The notes: generated from the letters alone by a model not told the origin. DNA of 28,267 bases from Mikrocytos mackini (GCA_030180075.1 JASNJN010000205.1:1-28267); one strand, 5' to 3'. Positions 1 through 10,233 are shown, counted from the stretch's first letter. A program made the numbers and translations.

Positions 1-702
1 AATGAGGGGAGCGACACTTATTCGTATCTGTTTCCCGATATTCACGAGCGTTAGCCTGGATCTCGCTATTTTGCGGATCCTTCTAATGGCTTCGTNCTCT
101 ATCTCGTCTTTGGTTGTTGTACCATTTACCCAGACCTGCTTAAATCCCAGGTATTTGTATGGGTTTTTAGACTTTTCCGATATGAGGGGGAAATTCCCGA
201 GTGAATCAGTGAATCTAATTCTCCCCCTACTTGCATCGGTTACAAGTCCGCTTTTTCCATTATTTATCTCTAGTCCTACGACTTCAGCGAGTTTACGAAT
301 GGAGCTGACTCTGTTATCGAGTGCAGCAACGGAGCTCCCGAAGATTTTGATGTCGTCCGTGTAACACACTTTGTGTGACCACTTCGGGCTATCTCCATTG
401 GTGGGAGTTGGTTCCGGGTTTGTCCTTAATATAGTTAAGGCTATGCAGAACAAGGTTGGTGACATCTTGTCTCCTTGGAAAATTCCGCGTTTGATGTCAA
501 TCTTTGACGATTGACCTTCGAGGTTCACCACATATGTGTGCCACTTTGACATTAGCTTTGTGATTGTATTATACAACCTCTGGGTTTTGTCGTTCCCGTT
601 TACAAACAATGTTTTCAGGATTTGAATGAGCCCTTGGTGACTTACAGAGTCGTAGGCTTTTTGGAAGTCAATATAGGCGATGTGGATCACCTTTCTAAAG
701 AT
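1..702 (-). pseudogene. R2-like non-LTR retrotransposon reverse transcriptase, internal fragment
   Basis: The minus strand is open in one frame from 702 to the window edge and encodes the palm of a non-LTR reverse transcriptase. Visible in order: motif A (AYIDFQKAYDSVSH, about 685-630), a QGDKMSP segment like the family QGDPLSP motif (about 480-460), the catalytic YTDD box (363-352), and a GFKQVWVN segment further on. These are the motifs of R2-type LINEs, whose RT copies target DNA by target-primed reverse transcription. The fragment lacks everything N-terminal of motif A: the frame stops matching where a MITE remnant begins near 705. It runs off the left edge, so the C-terminus may lie outside. 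One ambiguous base lies at 96. The active-site aspartates are intact, but the element is truncated. Assignment to the RLE clade rather than another LINE clade is an inference from overall likeness. Confidence 0.88.
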
Positions 703-704
703 CA

Positions 705-894
705 TAGTTATTTAATATCGTTATTAATACATAATCAAAATTATTTTGTCATTTCAGGTTATTTTGGGAAGAATTTTTCAAATTTTATAATAAAATGGAT
801 GGATTTTCATCGTTTTAGAGGCAATTTGGCGCAAAGAATGCATGTTTTTAGGTAATTTCCTATATAAATATAAAAGCTATTTCTGGGAGCCCTA
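705..894 (+). repeat. Left-truncated CAGGG-type hAT MITE
   Basis: This stretch is nearly identical to the right-hand 190 bp of the intact MITE at 11265-11735. Shared landmarks are TTTAATATCGTTATTAATAC, GGATGGATTTTCAT, GGCGCAAAGAATGCATG and the terminal GGGAGCCCTA. The left half and left inverted repeat are missing. It abuts the RT fragment on the left and the first base of the MULE terminal repeat (895) on the right. Confidence 0.85.
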
Positions 895-980
895 GTAATA
901 ATACATGAATTTTGTATGATGTAGATTGTATTTGTTTATTTATTATATAGTTTAATCATGATATTATTCATGTCACCTAA

Positions 981-3160
981 TTATTTAAGAAACGGATGCC
1001 TATTGACACGTTTTCTCTCTTTCTTGTCCGATCTTCTGCCCTTTTGGTTATAATTGGCCTCAATTCTAGATTCCAAAAGATTCTCAACTAGCTTTTTATC
1101 ATTGCTTTTGGCCTGTGTAACTATTGTTTTGTTTTGCGATGGTTTGTGTAGAATGGTTTGGGCGTCATTTTCCTCAACAAAATCGATTATAAGCTCCATT
1201 AAATTGATCCCCGTTTGTTCCGATACATTTTTCTGGGATATAATAGAAGATATTTTATTTCCAAGTGGTGCGTTCTTTTTTAACCTTTTTGTTTGACTTC
1301 TTCGTGTGTTTTCCGTATTAATTTCAACGGTATAAAAACTAGAACCACTCTTCTTTCTGTCACAAACATCGTTTGAATCTGTTACAACATTACTACTAGC
1401 TTTTCTTCGAATATGAGTCTCATTAATACCGCAAACACCCGCAGCCTCATTTTGTGGTTTTATTTGTAATGTTGTTTTTGTTTTATTAAGGGAATTTTTT
1501 GATCCTACTCCACAGTCTTGAACCTTGTACCACCTCGAGCATGTAAACCTTAGAATAAGATCAACATCAGCATCTCTGTGATTGTAAAAGAAATGGAGGC
1601 ATTGGAGCCCAAATTTCGATTTAAAAGTACAACATTTGTCTAGATCAAAACGGAACATATCGTCTGTTGATATTAAATTCCGCGAATTTCTTTCTATTCT
1701 CAAAATTGCTTCAAATGAAAACGAAGATAAGCTAGTTTGTAGATTTTTTAAAATTTCTGGTATAGGCTTATTTGGAATTCTTCTGTCTCGTTTCTTATTT
1801 TCTTCTTCATTTCTAAATTTTTTATATTCAAAAAATATCCAATATCTGTCAAAAAATTCCCTAAAGACTGCATGAGTTTCAGATTTTGTTTGATGTTATT
1901 AAAGTATGATTCTGCATTGTTCGACGTGTGTGTGTTGAAATCCATTGTAACGTCTTTGTATGTAGGAATGAACTCTTTCTTTAAATGTTCCCCATTTTTA
2001 TTAAAATAGCTACGTATTTCTGGTGCAAACGAAGATACTAATTCCATATATTTTTCAATGTCTTCCAAATAACAGAGCCTTTTAATAATTTTAGTATTCC
2101 TTTGTTTTTCCTCTGAATTAAGACAACTAGTACTTCTAATTTTATTTCTAAAACTTTTTATAATGTGAAAGCGGCACAAGTTTAAAGTAGCTTTCTTAAA
2201 GAACCTTTTTAAAGATTTCCTCTCCGCTAAATCTTTGTCTGTAATGATATAGGTTGTTTTCCTCATATCATTTGTTTGGACAAATATTTCAAAAGCATTA
2301 CTAATCATTTTTGTACTTTCGTTATGTAAAATGAAACTGTAAAAGGGAATTGACTTAAGATTTCGATCTAGGCCCACCAAAACAAAGAAGGTCCAACAAA
2401 TATTGGTTAATTTGAAGGTAGAATCTAAAACCGCCACATTACCGTATCTTAGGTAATTTTCTGCCATGGCTTTTGTTTGGTATGTTATCCCCATTATCTT
2501 TTTTCCTTTATTCTGTATGATGTTTACTGTACCTGTTTCTTTTAACAAATCTATGGCCTCATCAATTGGAATCCTCTTTTGTTCTTTCAAAAAAATATTA
2601 AACACATCTTTTGCATTATAAAATTCACCTGAAGCCTGTATTAGAAATTTTGCAACATGTTTTGGCGAAGTTCCGTTATTTAATAGAAAGTTGGTGTCAC
2701 TAATAACTGCGGGTGTTAATAATTCTTTGTTGTAACGACCATCGCATGTTTTCGAATGGTCAAACTGCGTTTCATACACTAATAGTTTGTTGTTATCCTG
2801 TTTAACTTTGAAATATGCATCGCAACCTGTCTTTTTAGACGTAGTATTCCTTCTGTTAGCTTTGGACTCCATTCGACGGCTAATTTCGCATATATAATGA
2901 ACATATTAAAATCTTACTTGTCTCCGAACTCTGTTCTTATAGTATTCACCGCCCTTGGGGTTGACATTTGAATCACCCACTGATTTTGAGCGGTGAACAG
3001 ACCATTTGCAGTTATTGTTGCGTTCATACATGTCTTTGCCTTCTATAAGATCTTCGTATGAAGGAAAGGTCGTGTTCTTATATATGGAGGATAGATTTCC
3101 GAGTATCTTAGTCATAAAATTTAAAATTAATTTGGCTACTATACAATCAACTGCGAACAT
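981..3160 (-). pseudogene. MULE transposase with SWIM zinc finger (ZSWIM1/3-like), broken frame
   Basis: This gene would encode the transposase that cuts and pastes the surrounding element. It lies in three minus-strand pieces. Piece 1 (3160-2906, 84 residues) holds the start of a FAR1/FLYWCH-like N-terminal domain. Piece 2 (2872-1748, 374 residues) continues that domain (TGCDAYFKV near residues 16-24) and then carries the DDE nuclease core: D150 in AVLDSTFKL, D212 in IITDKD, the MULE-typical C-x2-H at C233/H236, and E321 in SNNAESYFNN. Piece 3 (about 1760-981) begins upstream of its TTG at 1703 and contains a SWIM-like finger (CCTFKSKFGLQCLH, one residue short of the usual C-x-C spacing), then a polar basic tail. 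Pieces 2 and 3 are separated by a frameshift near 1755. Pieces 1 and 2 are separated by either a short intron (a GTAAG donor lies at the end of piece 1) or a second lesion. The catalytic triad is intact, but as written the gene is probably inactive. Confidence 0.85.
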
Positions 3161-3330
3161 TATCCCCCATTACTGTTTATAACAGTAATATATTTATCAA
3201 ATTGTATGTAGTGGTGTTGACAGAGTTAATGAGCGTGTTTTAAATGAAATCTATAGGAAATTTTGAAATAGATATATTCAGGATATTAAACAAACATAAA
3301 TGGCCAAAATCTACTAAATAAATAAACAAA

Positions 3331-3566
3331 TGAGTTGTTTTGTATCAAAATGAGTCCTCTCAAAATTTTTTACCAGTTTTATATGGCATAGTTATTTTCA
3401 TAAATTCAATCTTGGACGTTAAAACTCCAACATTCCATACCAATGACACAATAAATTTAATTCTGTAAAAGACCGGAAATAACATAAGCAAAATATTCAT
3501 GATAAATTCTAATTTGAAAAAGCACCCCAAAATTTTTAAGGACTCATTTTGATACAAAACAACTCA
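3331..3566. mobile_element. 236-bp MITE nested in the MULE right terminal repeat
   Basis: A perfect 27-bp terminal inverted repeat (TGAGTTGTTTTGTATCAAAA onwards, 3331-3357) is matched at 3540-3566. No coding capacity is present. The insertion splits the right inverted repeat of the MULE at 895-3590. Comparison with the uninterrupted left arm suggests at most a 2-bp (AA) target duplication, so the superfamily is unclear. Related right-end sequences recur near 14093 and 14290-14332. Confidence 0.85.
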
Positions 3567-3590
3567 AATACAAAATTCATGTATTATTAC

Positions 3591-4593
3591 AATCAACAAT
3601 AATTATTTACTTTGTATAATTTATAATCCATAATCAGAATATTATTCATTGTCTTGATAACTAATTCTCTTCAAACAGATCTTTATACAATGGACAATTA
3701 AGTTCTTCGCATGCGCGTTATAATATGAACAACGCATTCTTTAAATTCGGGATTCCCTGTGTATGTTTTTATTGTCGGCAAGTATATACCAATACAAACA
3801 CTGTGTCTCATTGCCATTCGTCATTTATAGACACCACTCATTGTATGGCTTCTTTGTATTGTTTATTGGTATCTTACACATGGAAACTGATACCTTTTCT
3901 ATATGTAGCACTTCTTTCCTAACCAGCGAAAGTTAAAACAAAACTATTATTCACAGTGTGTGTTATAAGTTGTTTTCTGGTCTACTGCTTGTTTGTTAAG
4001 TCGTCCATAGCTTATTAGACTAAGAAACTTTATCGCTTTTGTGTCTGGACAGATTTGCCCGGGAGTCTCTATAGCGTGCCGCCGAAGTATAAGTCGTTTA
4101 ACAGTCAGGTGTTAGTTGAAAGAGAACATGCTAACACAAATGAACTGGTTTTCTTTTTTAAAAAATTAATTTTTTTGAAAATTGACTCAAAACATAAACA
4201 ACACCACTTCAAGACTTCTAAACAGACTCGTCTTGTGTTTCTCAATTATTTAGACGTTTCATGGTTAAAAACAGAAATAATAGTTGTCTACAAACGAAAT
4301 AATTTAGAGTGAAAATAGAAACACTCTTTAAAAAATGAGAATATTACTTCACCAAAAAGATTTTTGAAACATACAAGCATTGTTTTGATATAAAAACTTA
4401 TGAGTGATCGAACAATGTTGCGGATTGTAACATAATTTGATAATTCGCCCACACAAGGGTATATGTTGTTTTTCAATAATTTTTCAAAATTTTGATTTTT
4501 TTGTTTGAGAAAGGTTAAAATTCTCTCTTTACAGACTTCTTCATACTTTAAAATTTTAACTTTTTAGTTTCTGGAACAATGTAGTAGATACAG
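3591..4593. other. Non-coding AT-rich stretch
   Basis: About 1 kb with no convincing gene. The short open frames at 3725-3922 and 4055-4312 have no recognisable composition or domain; the second opens on TTG rather than ATG. The left terminal repeat of the second MULE might lie here, but I found no partner for it. An 11-nt TTTTAACTTTT at 4554-4564 sits 29 bp before the next ATG and is identical to a string in the 21650 divergent junction. Confidence 0.5.
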
Positions 4594-6126
4594 ATGAACA
4601 AGAATTCTAAACCCTCAACAGGAAGCTCAGAAGAGTGTACCGATGTGAACTACTTTCAAGGTGCACATAATACCAAGACGCATGATACAGAGATGTCTGA
4701 AGTCTCAACTGAACTTATGCGTCTCGCAGAGGTTGTGAAACGATGCCAAACCAAAGAGCAACCCAATATAAACGGAATAAGAGAACAGGTTCACATCCAT
4801 GAGTATATAAAGCCTATTAATAAGGAAAATCAGAATACACAGGTGGCCCAAAGTGGACATAACAGGTGTAGGCCAATGGAGCCACAGCGTACTGCGCCAA
4901 CAAGATCTATAGTAGAAGATTTAAATACATCGGAGTTGAATCGCGTTGAAGAGAAAGAGATTAGGTGTGATGGACACCCACCAAACCGATTAAAAACAGG
5001 ACTATTGACCGGAATAGAACATATAACGGGAAATTGCACCTTGTATGAGGATTCAGAATCTATTGATAAACGGCAGCTATCAAGGGGAGTGGGAAGTATT
5101 GAACGTATTCAATATAACAATTTCGGTAATACTAAAACGGAATTATTAAAGGGGAATGATAAAAGAAATAATTCCTTGGGAATAAAGTCACAAGAAATAA
5201 TTGAAACGTATTATGATAACGAAGATTGGAAAAAGGAATGGGATGACCTCAAATATGATGATAGTTTGAACATTCATATTAACAATATTGAACAGATTGA
5301 AAGTTATGTTGAATTAGGTAGAAAGGAAATTTATGACAAAAATGATTCAGGTTTGAGAAAGTGGCCCATAAAACACAACCCTGGATCGGAAAATAACGTC
5401 GAGACAAACAATTCCAGATCATTAACCAAATATCCTGATCGAGAAGAATCTGGTCCAAAAAATGAAAGCTCTTACAATACCCTTCTAGATGAATTCTCCT
5501 CAAATAAATTGAACTGTTTTGAAAATAAGGATGTTGGAGAAAGACAGGCCCGCGAAGAACCTTTTTCAAATGAACTTAGACAAATTTTAATCCGTGATTA
5601 TAACAGTGGTAAACGAGGCTGCGATTTAAGATTTGGTAACATTAGAAACCAACAGAGTCTCATGCTTAAATCACCCAATTATCAAACCACGCTGCTGAAC
5701 CCTTTCGATAGAGACATCGAAAATTCTAGTTTACAACATGAAACGACTTTATTAAGACATTCAATGGATTATAAATATGTGCATCACAGTGAAGAGCAAA
5801 ATAGATTATTAAGATCTTTTGGGGATAGTACCGCGCTAAATTTCACAAATTCCAACATGAATATTCGTAAATTTCCAAACGAAGAAGTTTCTCATTTAGA
5901 CATTAAAAACGAAAACAATAAATATACATTTGGTAATGTTAATGGCAGGAAGAATAATAAGGAGATTTTAAGACAAATTGAGCCAAACCCATCTAGTTTA
6001 TCACAAAATATATCTGAGAATAATGTCGACAAACTAAAAGATTACATTAATTCAGAAGGTTGGCACTGTGATGTAGGAAGTGAAAATACGAAACAATTAT
6101 ACGCAGAAAAAAATCACATCTCGTAG
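4594..6126 (+). CDS. Uncharacterised 510-residue polar protein, probably N-terminal part of a MULE product
   Basis: An intact frame from ATG 4594 to TAG 6124-6126. I recognise no domain. The protein is rich in Asn, Glu, Ser and Lys, strongly hydrophilic, with no signal peptide or membrane segment, and is probably mostly disordered with short helices. Such a long open frame in AT-rich DNA surrounded by decayed transposons suggests recent or current constraint. Its 3' end overlaps, in the -1 frame, a reading frame that begins immediately with a C2H2-like finger and continues into a MULE transposase. The switch point is a run of seven A (6107-6113) reading A AAA AAT in the zero frame. It may therefore be the N-terminus of one long transposase or a separate lineage-specific gene. 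TTTTAACTTTT lies 29 bp upstream of the ATG. Coding status is fairly sure; function is unknown. Confidence 0.65.
   Translation: MNKNSKPSTGSSEECTDVNYFQGAHNTKTHDTEMSEVSTELMRLAEVVKRCQTKEQPNINGIREQVHIHEYIKPINKENQNTQVAQSGHNRCRPMEPQRTAPTRSIVEDLNTSELNRVEEKEIRCDGHPPNRLKTGLLTGIEHITGNCTLYEDSESIDKRQLSRGVGSIERIQYNNFGNTKTELLKGNDKRNNSLGIKSQEIIETYYDNEDWKKEWDDLKYDDSLNIHINNIEQIESYVELGRKEIYDKNDSGLRKWPIKHNPGSENNVETNNSRSLTKYPDREESGPKNESSYNTLLDEFSSNKLNCFENKDVGERQAREEPFSNELRQILIRDYNSGKRGCDLRFGNIRNQQSLMLKSPNYQTTLLNPFDRDIENSSLQHETTLLRHSMDYKYVHHSEEQNRLLRSFGDSTALNFTNSNMNIRKFPNEEVSHLDIKNENNKYTFGNVNGRKNNKEILRQIEPNPSSLSQNISENNVDKLKDYINSEGWHCDVGSENTKQLYAEKNHIS
6107..6114 (+). other. A AAA AAT slippery-type heptamer or homopolymer lesion
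   Basis: Seven A followed by T. In the frame of the 510-residue gene the codons read GAA AAA AAT, giving the X XXY YYZ form used in -1 ribosomal frameshifting. A -1 slip here bypasses the TAG at 6124 and enters the frame encoding the C2H2 finger and MULE domain. A one-base deletion from an A8 run, or a sequencing error, would look the same. Confidence 0.4.
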
Positions 6127-7216
6127 AACAAACAAATATAGTTTGTTTACTATGTTTTGAATATTATACACGTTTCAGCAACTTATTAACTCATTACAAT
6201 AACGGTCACAATGTAGATATTTCTATAAGAAGTAAAAATTTTAACTCCAAGGTCGAATTTATGAATTGGAAGGCCAATAATTTCATGACAACAACACAGA
6301 CAATATCGAACATTGGGAGTGTAAGAAATAAAAATGGAAGAACAGAGTATTATCGCTGCAACTTTAAATGTGGGAACATCAAACCATGTATTAGCTATGC
6401 CAATATCATTTTAAATAAAAATGGAAAAGTTACAGTACATTACAACTTTGTACATTCCCACCTTCCTAAATGGGATCAGATAAAGGTACCTTTAAAGATT
6501 AAACAAGATTTATGCCGTAAAATAACTGACGATGTTCCGATTGTAAAACTTCAACGAAGACTAGTTAACACCATTGATGTTGAGAAGGGTATTGTTAGTA
6601 AGATACAAACTATTTCAAGCAATTACCTCAATTATCTAAAGACATATATTCGTAGTTTGAAACAATATGATAAAAACGATTATGTTAGTGTGGATAAAAT
6701 GATTGGTTCACTATCCGAATTTGGTTTAGTTAGGGTGATTTGCTACAAGAAATATAATGACAAAATAATGTGTATCGAACTAACAAATGACGACTTTATA
6801 CTGGCATTCACAACAAATTTCTTATTGAATGAACTCAAAGAATATAAAGGCAACGGGATATCATTTGATTCGCACCATAGTACAAATAAATACCTTTTTC
6901 CTTTAACAATAGATTTGGTATTAATGCGAAACAAGTCTCTTTTCCATTTATCTAAATAATCAGTAGCAGGGAAACTGAGCGTGTTATGAAATATGTATTT
7001 ACATGTTTAGCGAAAGATGTAAACAGCGAACTTGAGACTCCATACATCATGTCTGATATTACAGACATCTACTATAATTCCTGGACTAAAGCCTTTAAGA
7101 GTAACAAAAGCAAACAACTTTATTGTTTCTTTCATCTTGTAAAAGCCTGGAACACACATTTGAACCTGATAAAAGACAAATCTATAAGAAACTTAACAAA
7201 GGAATATTTATTTCTC
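6111..7216 (+). pseudogene. Second MULE transposase, broken and 3'-truncated
   Basis: The reading frame ending at 6959 is open upstream of its first ATG (6261), back into the end of the preceding gene. It encodes in order: a C2H2-like finger (C-x2-C-x12-H-x4-H, CLLCFEYY...H...H, about 6144-6206), a FLYWCH/FAR1-like domain (EYYRCNF ... HSHLP), and the first part of a MULE nuclease with its first Asp in GISFDSHHST. A frameshift near 6953-6960 moves the rest into another frame (about 6956-7216). There IMSDITDIYYNSW supplies the second Asp and CFFHLVKAW the C-x2-H that is usual in this family. The remainder, including the third catalytic residue, is lost at a run of ambiguous bases (7217-7222) followed by a MITE remnant. 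This family differs from the MULE at 895-3590 and shows no SWIM finger in what survives. Confidence 0.75.
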
Positions 7217-7222
7217 NNANNN

Positions 7223-7562
7223 AGCAGTTTTGGGCAATTTTTAGGTAATTTGAAAAAATAACAGCAATTCGGCGTAATAAATGGAATTATCTGAGTTGTT
7301 AATCTGGGAAAATTCAAATAAAAATTTCTGATGAAAAAATCAAAAATTAAATTCGCCATATAAATCATTAATAATTATTTAATATAGTTATTAATACATA
7401 ATCAGAATTATTTTATCATTTCGGGTTATTTTAGGAAGAGAATTTCCAAATTTTATAATAAAATTGGTGGATTTTCATCGTTTTAGAGGCAATCTGGCGC
7501 AAATAATGCATGTTTTTAGGGAATTTTTCCATATAAATATAAAAGCAATTCTGGGAGCCCTA
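7223..7562 (+). repeat. Left-truncated CAGGG-type hAT MITE
   Basis: Aligns by eye with 11394-11735 of the intact copy: AGCAGTTTTGGGCAATTTTT, GCGTAATAAATGGAAT, TTTAATATAGTTATTAATAC, and the terminal GGGAGCCCTA. About the first 130 bp and the left inverted repeat are absent. The left edge coincides with undetermined bases at 7217-7222, so the truncation could be an assembly artefact. Confidence 0.85.
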
Positions 7563-7563
7563 A

Positions 7564-8599
7564 TAGAGTTTCCAATTATCGACTTTGAAAAATGAAACCG
7601 GTATCGTCTCTTACAATCTAATACCGGTATTATCGGTTTTTTAATTATTCTTTGATTTGCCTGGATATTTTGTTTAAAATCTCCAAAAATATCGAGGAAA
7701 AATAAATTATCCATTTCAGTATACTCATAGATGCTACTTTAAAATCAAAGATTGCGAACCTTTTAATGTATTGACATCATATTTAAAATATATATGGTGT
7801 TTTCTTCGGATTTAAATATAAACAGTATTAAGAATATGTATATTATACTTGCTAAAATAAAATTCTTTAATATAATATGATCAAAATACTAAACTAAATT
7901 TTAAATCATTGAAAATCTACGTTTTCTTAAGAAATTAATAGTATTGTAAAATTATAATAACAAAAGCAGATAAACTAAAAAATATAAATGGAAATAATTC
8001 ATTATAGAAATTATAAAGCATTAAATTCTACTTGTATGTGAAGTATATGTAATATCTTAAACTTTATGTAAGTATGAGTATAAATCTAATAATTATAGAT
8101 TGATATAAAATCATTTAAAAAGTTTGTATATCGAGGCCAATCACAACATATACTCCCAATTGGAATGCTATCATAAGTTAAATTTTTTGTATAATATCTT
8201 ATAAAAAATAGGTTTATCTTCAAAATCACAATCCATGCATTAAACAACGAATCAAAAACTTTAGTTGATATATGAATAATTACAATTGGTTATATTATAT
8301 TTTGTATATTGAGGAATGGATATTTTATTTAGTTAAACTTCATTTTGAGGCATTTCAACCTCCAAATACATCAATTATTATCTAGAAATTATTGGGGACA
8401 ATATAAAGGGGAAAATAAATCAAAACCTAATTGCAACACAATAACTTACTTAAAAACTACGAATTACAGAAAATATTTCAATTAAAATCTAATACCGGTA
8501 ATATTACCAAATACCGGTAATGGACGATAATATTCGATAACGATAATGGACGAAATACCGGTATATCGAATAATACCGGTATTAATTTTGGAAACTCTA
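7564..8599. mobile_element. Non-autonomous hAT-like element with ACCGGTAT repeats
   Basis: The ends are inverted copies of TAGAGTTTCCAA (7564 inward; 8599 inward), fitting the hAT terminal consensus YARNG. Both subterminal regions carry several copies of the palindromic motif ATACCGGTAT or close variants (about 7597-7640 and 8490-8580), as in hAT transposase binding regions. The interior is AT-rich with no transposase. No 8-bp target duplication is seen (flanks AGCCCTAA and CCCGTTAC). The right end interrupts the protease of the neighbouring retroelement: the protease stop codon lies across the boundary. Confidence 0.7.
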
Positions 8600-10230
8600 C
8601 CCGTTACCTAGAACGTTCTCTATTTTCCTGACAATTATGAACCTTTCTCGGCTCATGTCGCCTTGGACTTCTATGTCCAGATTAATGTTCCCAATTGCGT
8701 CGACTTTCTGACCTGACGCAGTTAATATCCTCGATTTCTGGGCGTTTATCTTTCTAATACCTAGCCGACCGGCTGTCTTCTCATTCAATATATTGGCTTC
8801 CGCTCCTGTGTCACCTAGGGCATTAAAGTATCTCTTGCCAACTATGACTTTCACGTGATCCAGGCTGTTATCTTCTACTATTTTCCCATTTAAATCTTCG
8901 TACCCATCGCTAATTCGCTGATGGTTCTGCATTCTGTTTACTCGTGGGTTTGGTCCTCCGCCGTATCAGAATTCGAAATGGTTCCGTCGATTACATCTGT
9001 TGCATCGATGTCCCTGAGCTGGGCAATACCTCCTTGCTCTGGGATGGTACTCTTTGCACTTATCGCACAGTATTCTCTCTTCCAACCTTGGCCCGTCATC
9101 AAACCTAGATCCAGGCCTATCATCTGTTCGAGGCATGATGCTTTCTTGTCTAACTCCCGTTGCCTGGAGTCTTTGTATCTTCATAAACAACGCTGTTTCC
9201 AACTGTTGTGCACTTACAATCATTTCTCTGAAAGTTTCCGGGGCTTTGGCTACTAGAGGTCTTTGAATACCGTTAGCTTCCAACCCTGCTATGAAGAGGT
9301 CTCTTGGGATGGAATCTTCTCCTATCCCAAGGTTACAGCAGGCTATGAGTTCTTCCATGGCTCTTCCAAAGGCTGCCACGTCTTCACCTCCCCTCTGTAT
9401 TCTTCTGAATAAGCTTAACCGGTGGTAAGTGATAGTCCTCACCTGTGTGAAATACTCCCGCATAGTTGTCTGGATCATTTCCACAGTTCTTTGTTCAACC
9501 GTCCCCGTTAATGTTCTGAGGAGTCTTCTATCTTCACATCCTAGTGAGCTCTCCAGTAGGGCTGCTTTGCGCTCTTCACTGCAATCAATCAAGCCGAGGC
9601 CACCGAATAGGTGTTAAAATCTTGCATCCAATCCTTCCATGAAATTCTGGGGTCTAAACCGCTTTCCAGGAAGTCGGTAGGTTGTCTAATGTTTTGCAGG
9701 CCAATGTTGCCTTGTTGAATCATTGGCTTCCTCAGGGGAATCTCAGCCTCCCTATGTGGAACCTCTACTTCCCTATAGGGCCTGTCTGCCTCTCTATGGG
9801 GTGACTCTGTCTCCCTTTGGTGCCTATTAATTTCTGTCATAACCGGTTCTTGTGCCATTCCAATCTTTGCTTGGATAGCTTCCTCGGTTCCTCTGGCCAA
9901 ATTCTTCAGTTTCTCCGTGGTTGTTTCCGCGGGCTTATTATCTGCTTTGTCACATTCGCTCCCGAATAGTCTGAGAATCAACCAGTCTTTTTTGTCAGCT
10001 ATGAACGTGGGCAGGCTACGATCCTTGACCATCGACTTTAAAGCATGTAATGTCGCGACTCTTATGTCGTTGTATCTGGAGAGGAAATCCTCTTCCAGTT
10101 CCTTTACCAGCACCCTATTTTCATGAGAAGTTGCGGTAAGTCCTCTCATTTTCATCAGCCTTAGTAGGCTCTCTGTCGTGCTCTTCTCAAGTCTTTAATG
10201 GAGTTTGGCTCCGAATTGCGACGTCTCCAT
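8600..10230 (-). pseudogene. Ty3/gypsy-like retroelement gag and protease, decayed and truncated
   Basis: Minus-strand remains of an LTR-type retroelement. Gag probably starts at 10230, but a TAA ends that frame at codon 12 (10197-10195). It is open again from 10155 to 9589 (charged, with a PHRE/PYRE-type repeat section around residues 115-140). A one-base frameshift near 9593-9600 leads into the capsid-like part (9592-8966), which includes an FIAGLEANGI segment and a CCHC-type double zinc knuckle (CDKCKEYH ... CPAQG ... CNRC). The final Cys of the second knuckle is replaced by TGA (8968-8966). The same frame continues into a retroviral-type aspartic protease with active-site DTGA (8812-8801). 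The protease is cut off in its last strand by the hAT-like element ending at 8599. Reverse transcriptase, RNase H and integrase are absent, and no LTR was found. It is a dead copy. Confidence 0.88.
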
Positions 10231-10233
10231 ATT

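Larger units (their letters stand above)
895..3590 (-). mobile_element. MULE-type DNA transposon with terminal inverted repeats
   Basis: The 23 bp at 895-917 (beginning GTAATAATACATGAATTTTG) are repeated exactly, in inverted orientation, at 3568-3590. A further 14 bp (TTTGTTTATTTATT, 931-944) are matched inverted at 3317-3330. The two segments are adjacent in the right arm once the nested MITE at 3331-3566 is set aside. Between them lies a Mutator-like transposase gene on the minus strand. The ends thus define a roughly 2.7-kb element (about 2.46 kb without the nested insertion). No target-site duplication is visible: the left flank is a MITE end and the right flank is AATCAACAA. Confidence 0.8.

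Noticed and set aside
3725-4312. Short plus-strand open frames at 3725-3922 and 4055-4312
   Set aside because: No domain or conservation signal; the second starts at TTG; length is expected by chance in AT-rich DNA.
7556-8607. 8-bp target duplication for the element at 7564-8599
   Set aside because: The flanks AGCCCTAA and CCCGTTAC do not match; both neighbours are truncated elements, so the site may have been rearranged.
8966-8968. TGA read as cysteine (variant genetic code)
   Set aside because: It occurs in a clearly decayed retroelement with other lesions, and the conserved host genes show no internal TGA.
8921-9256. Plus-strand open frames opposite gag and opposite calcineurin
   Set aside because: They are antisense shadows of well-supported minus-strand coding regions, with no recognisable composition of their own.
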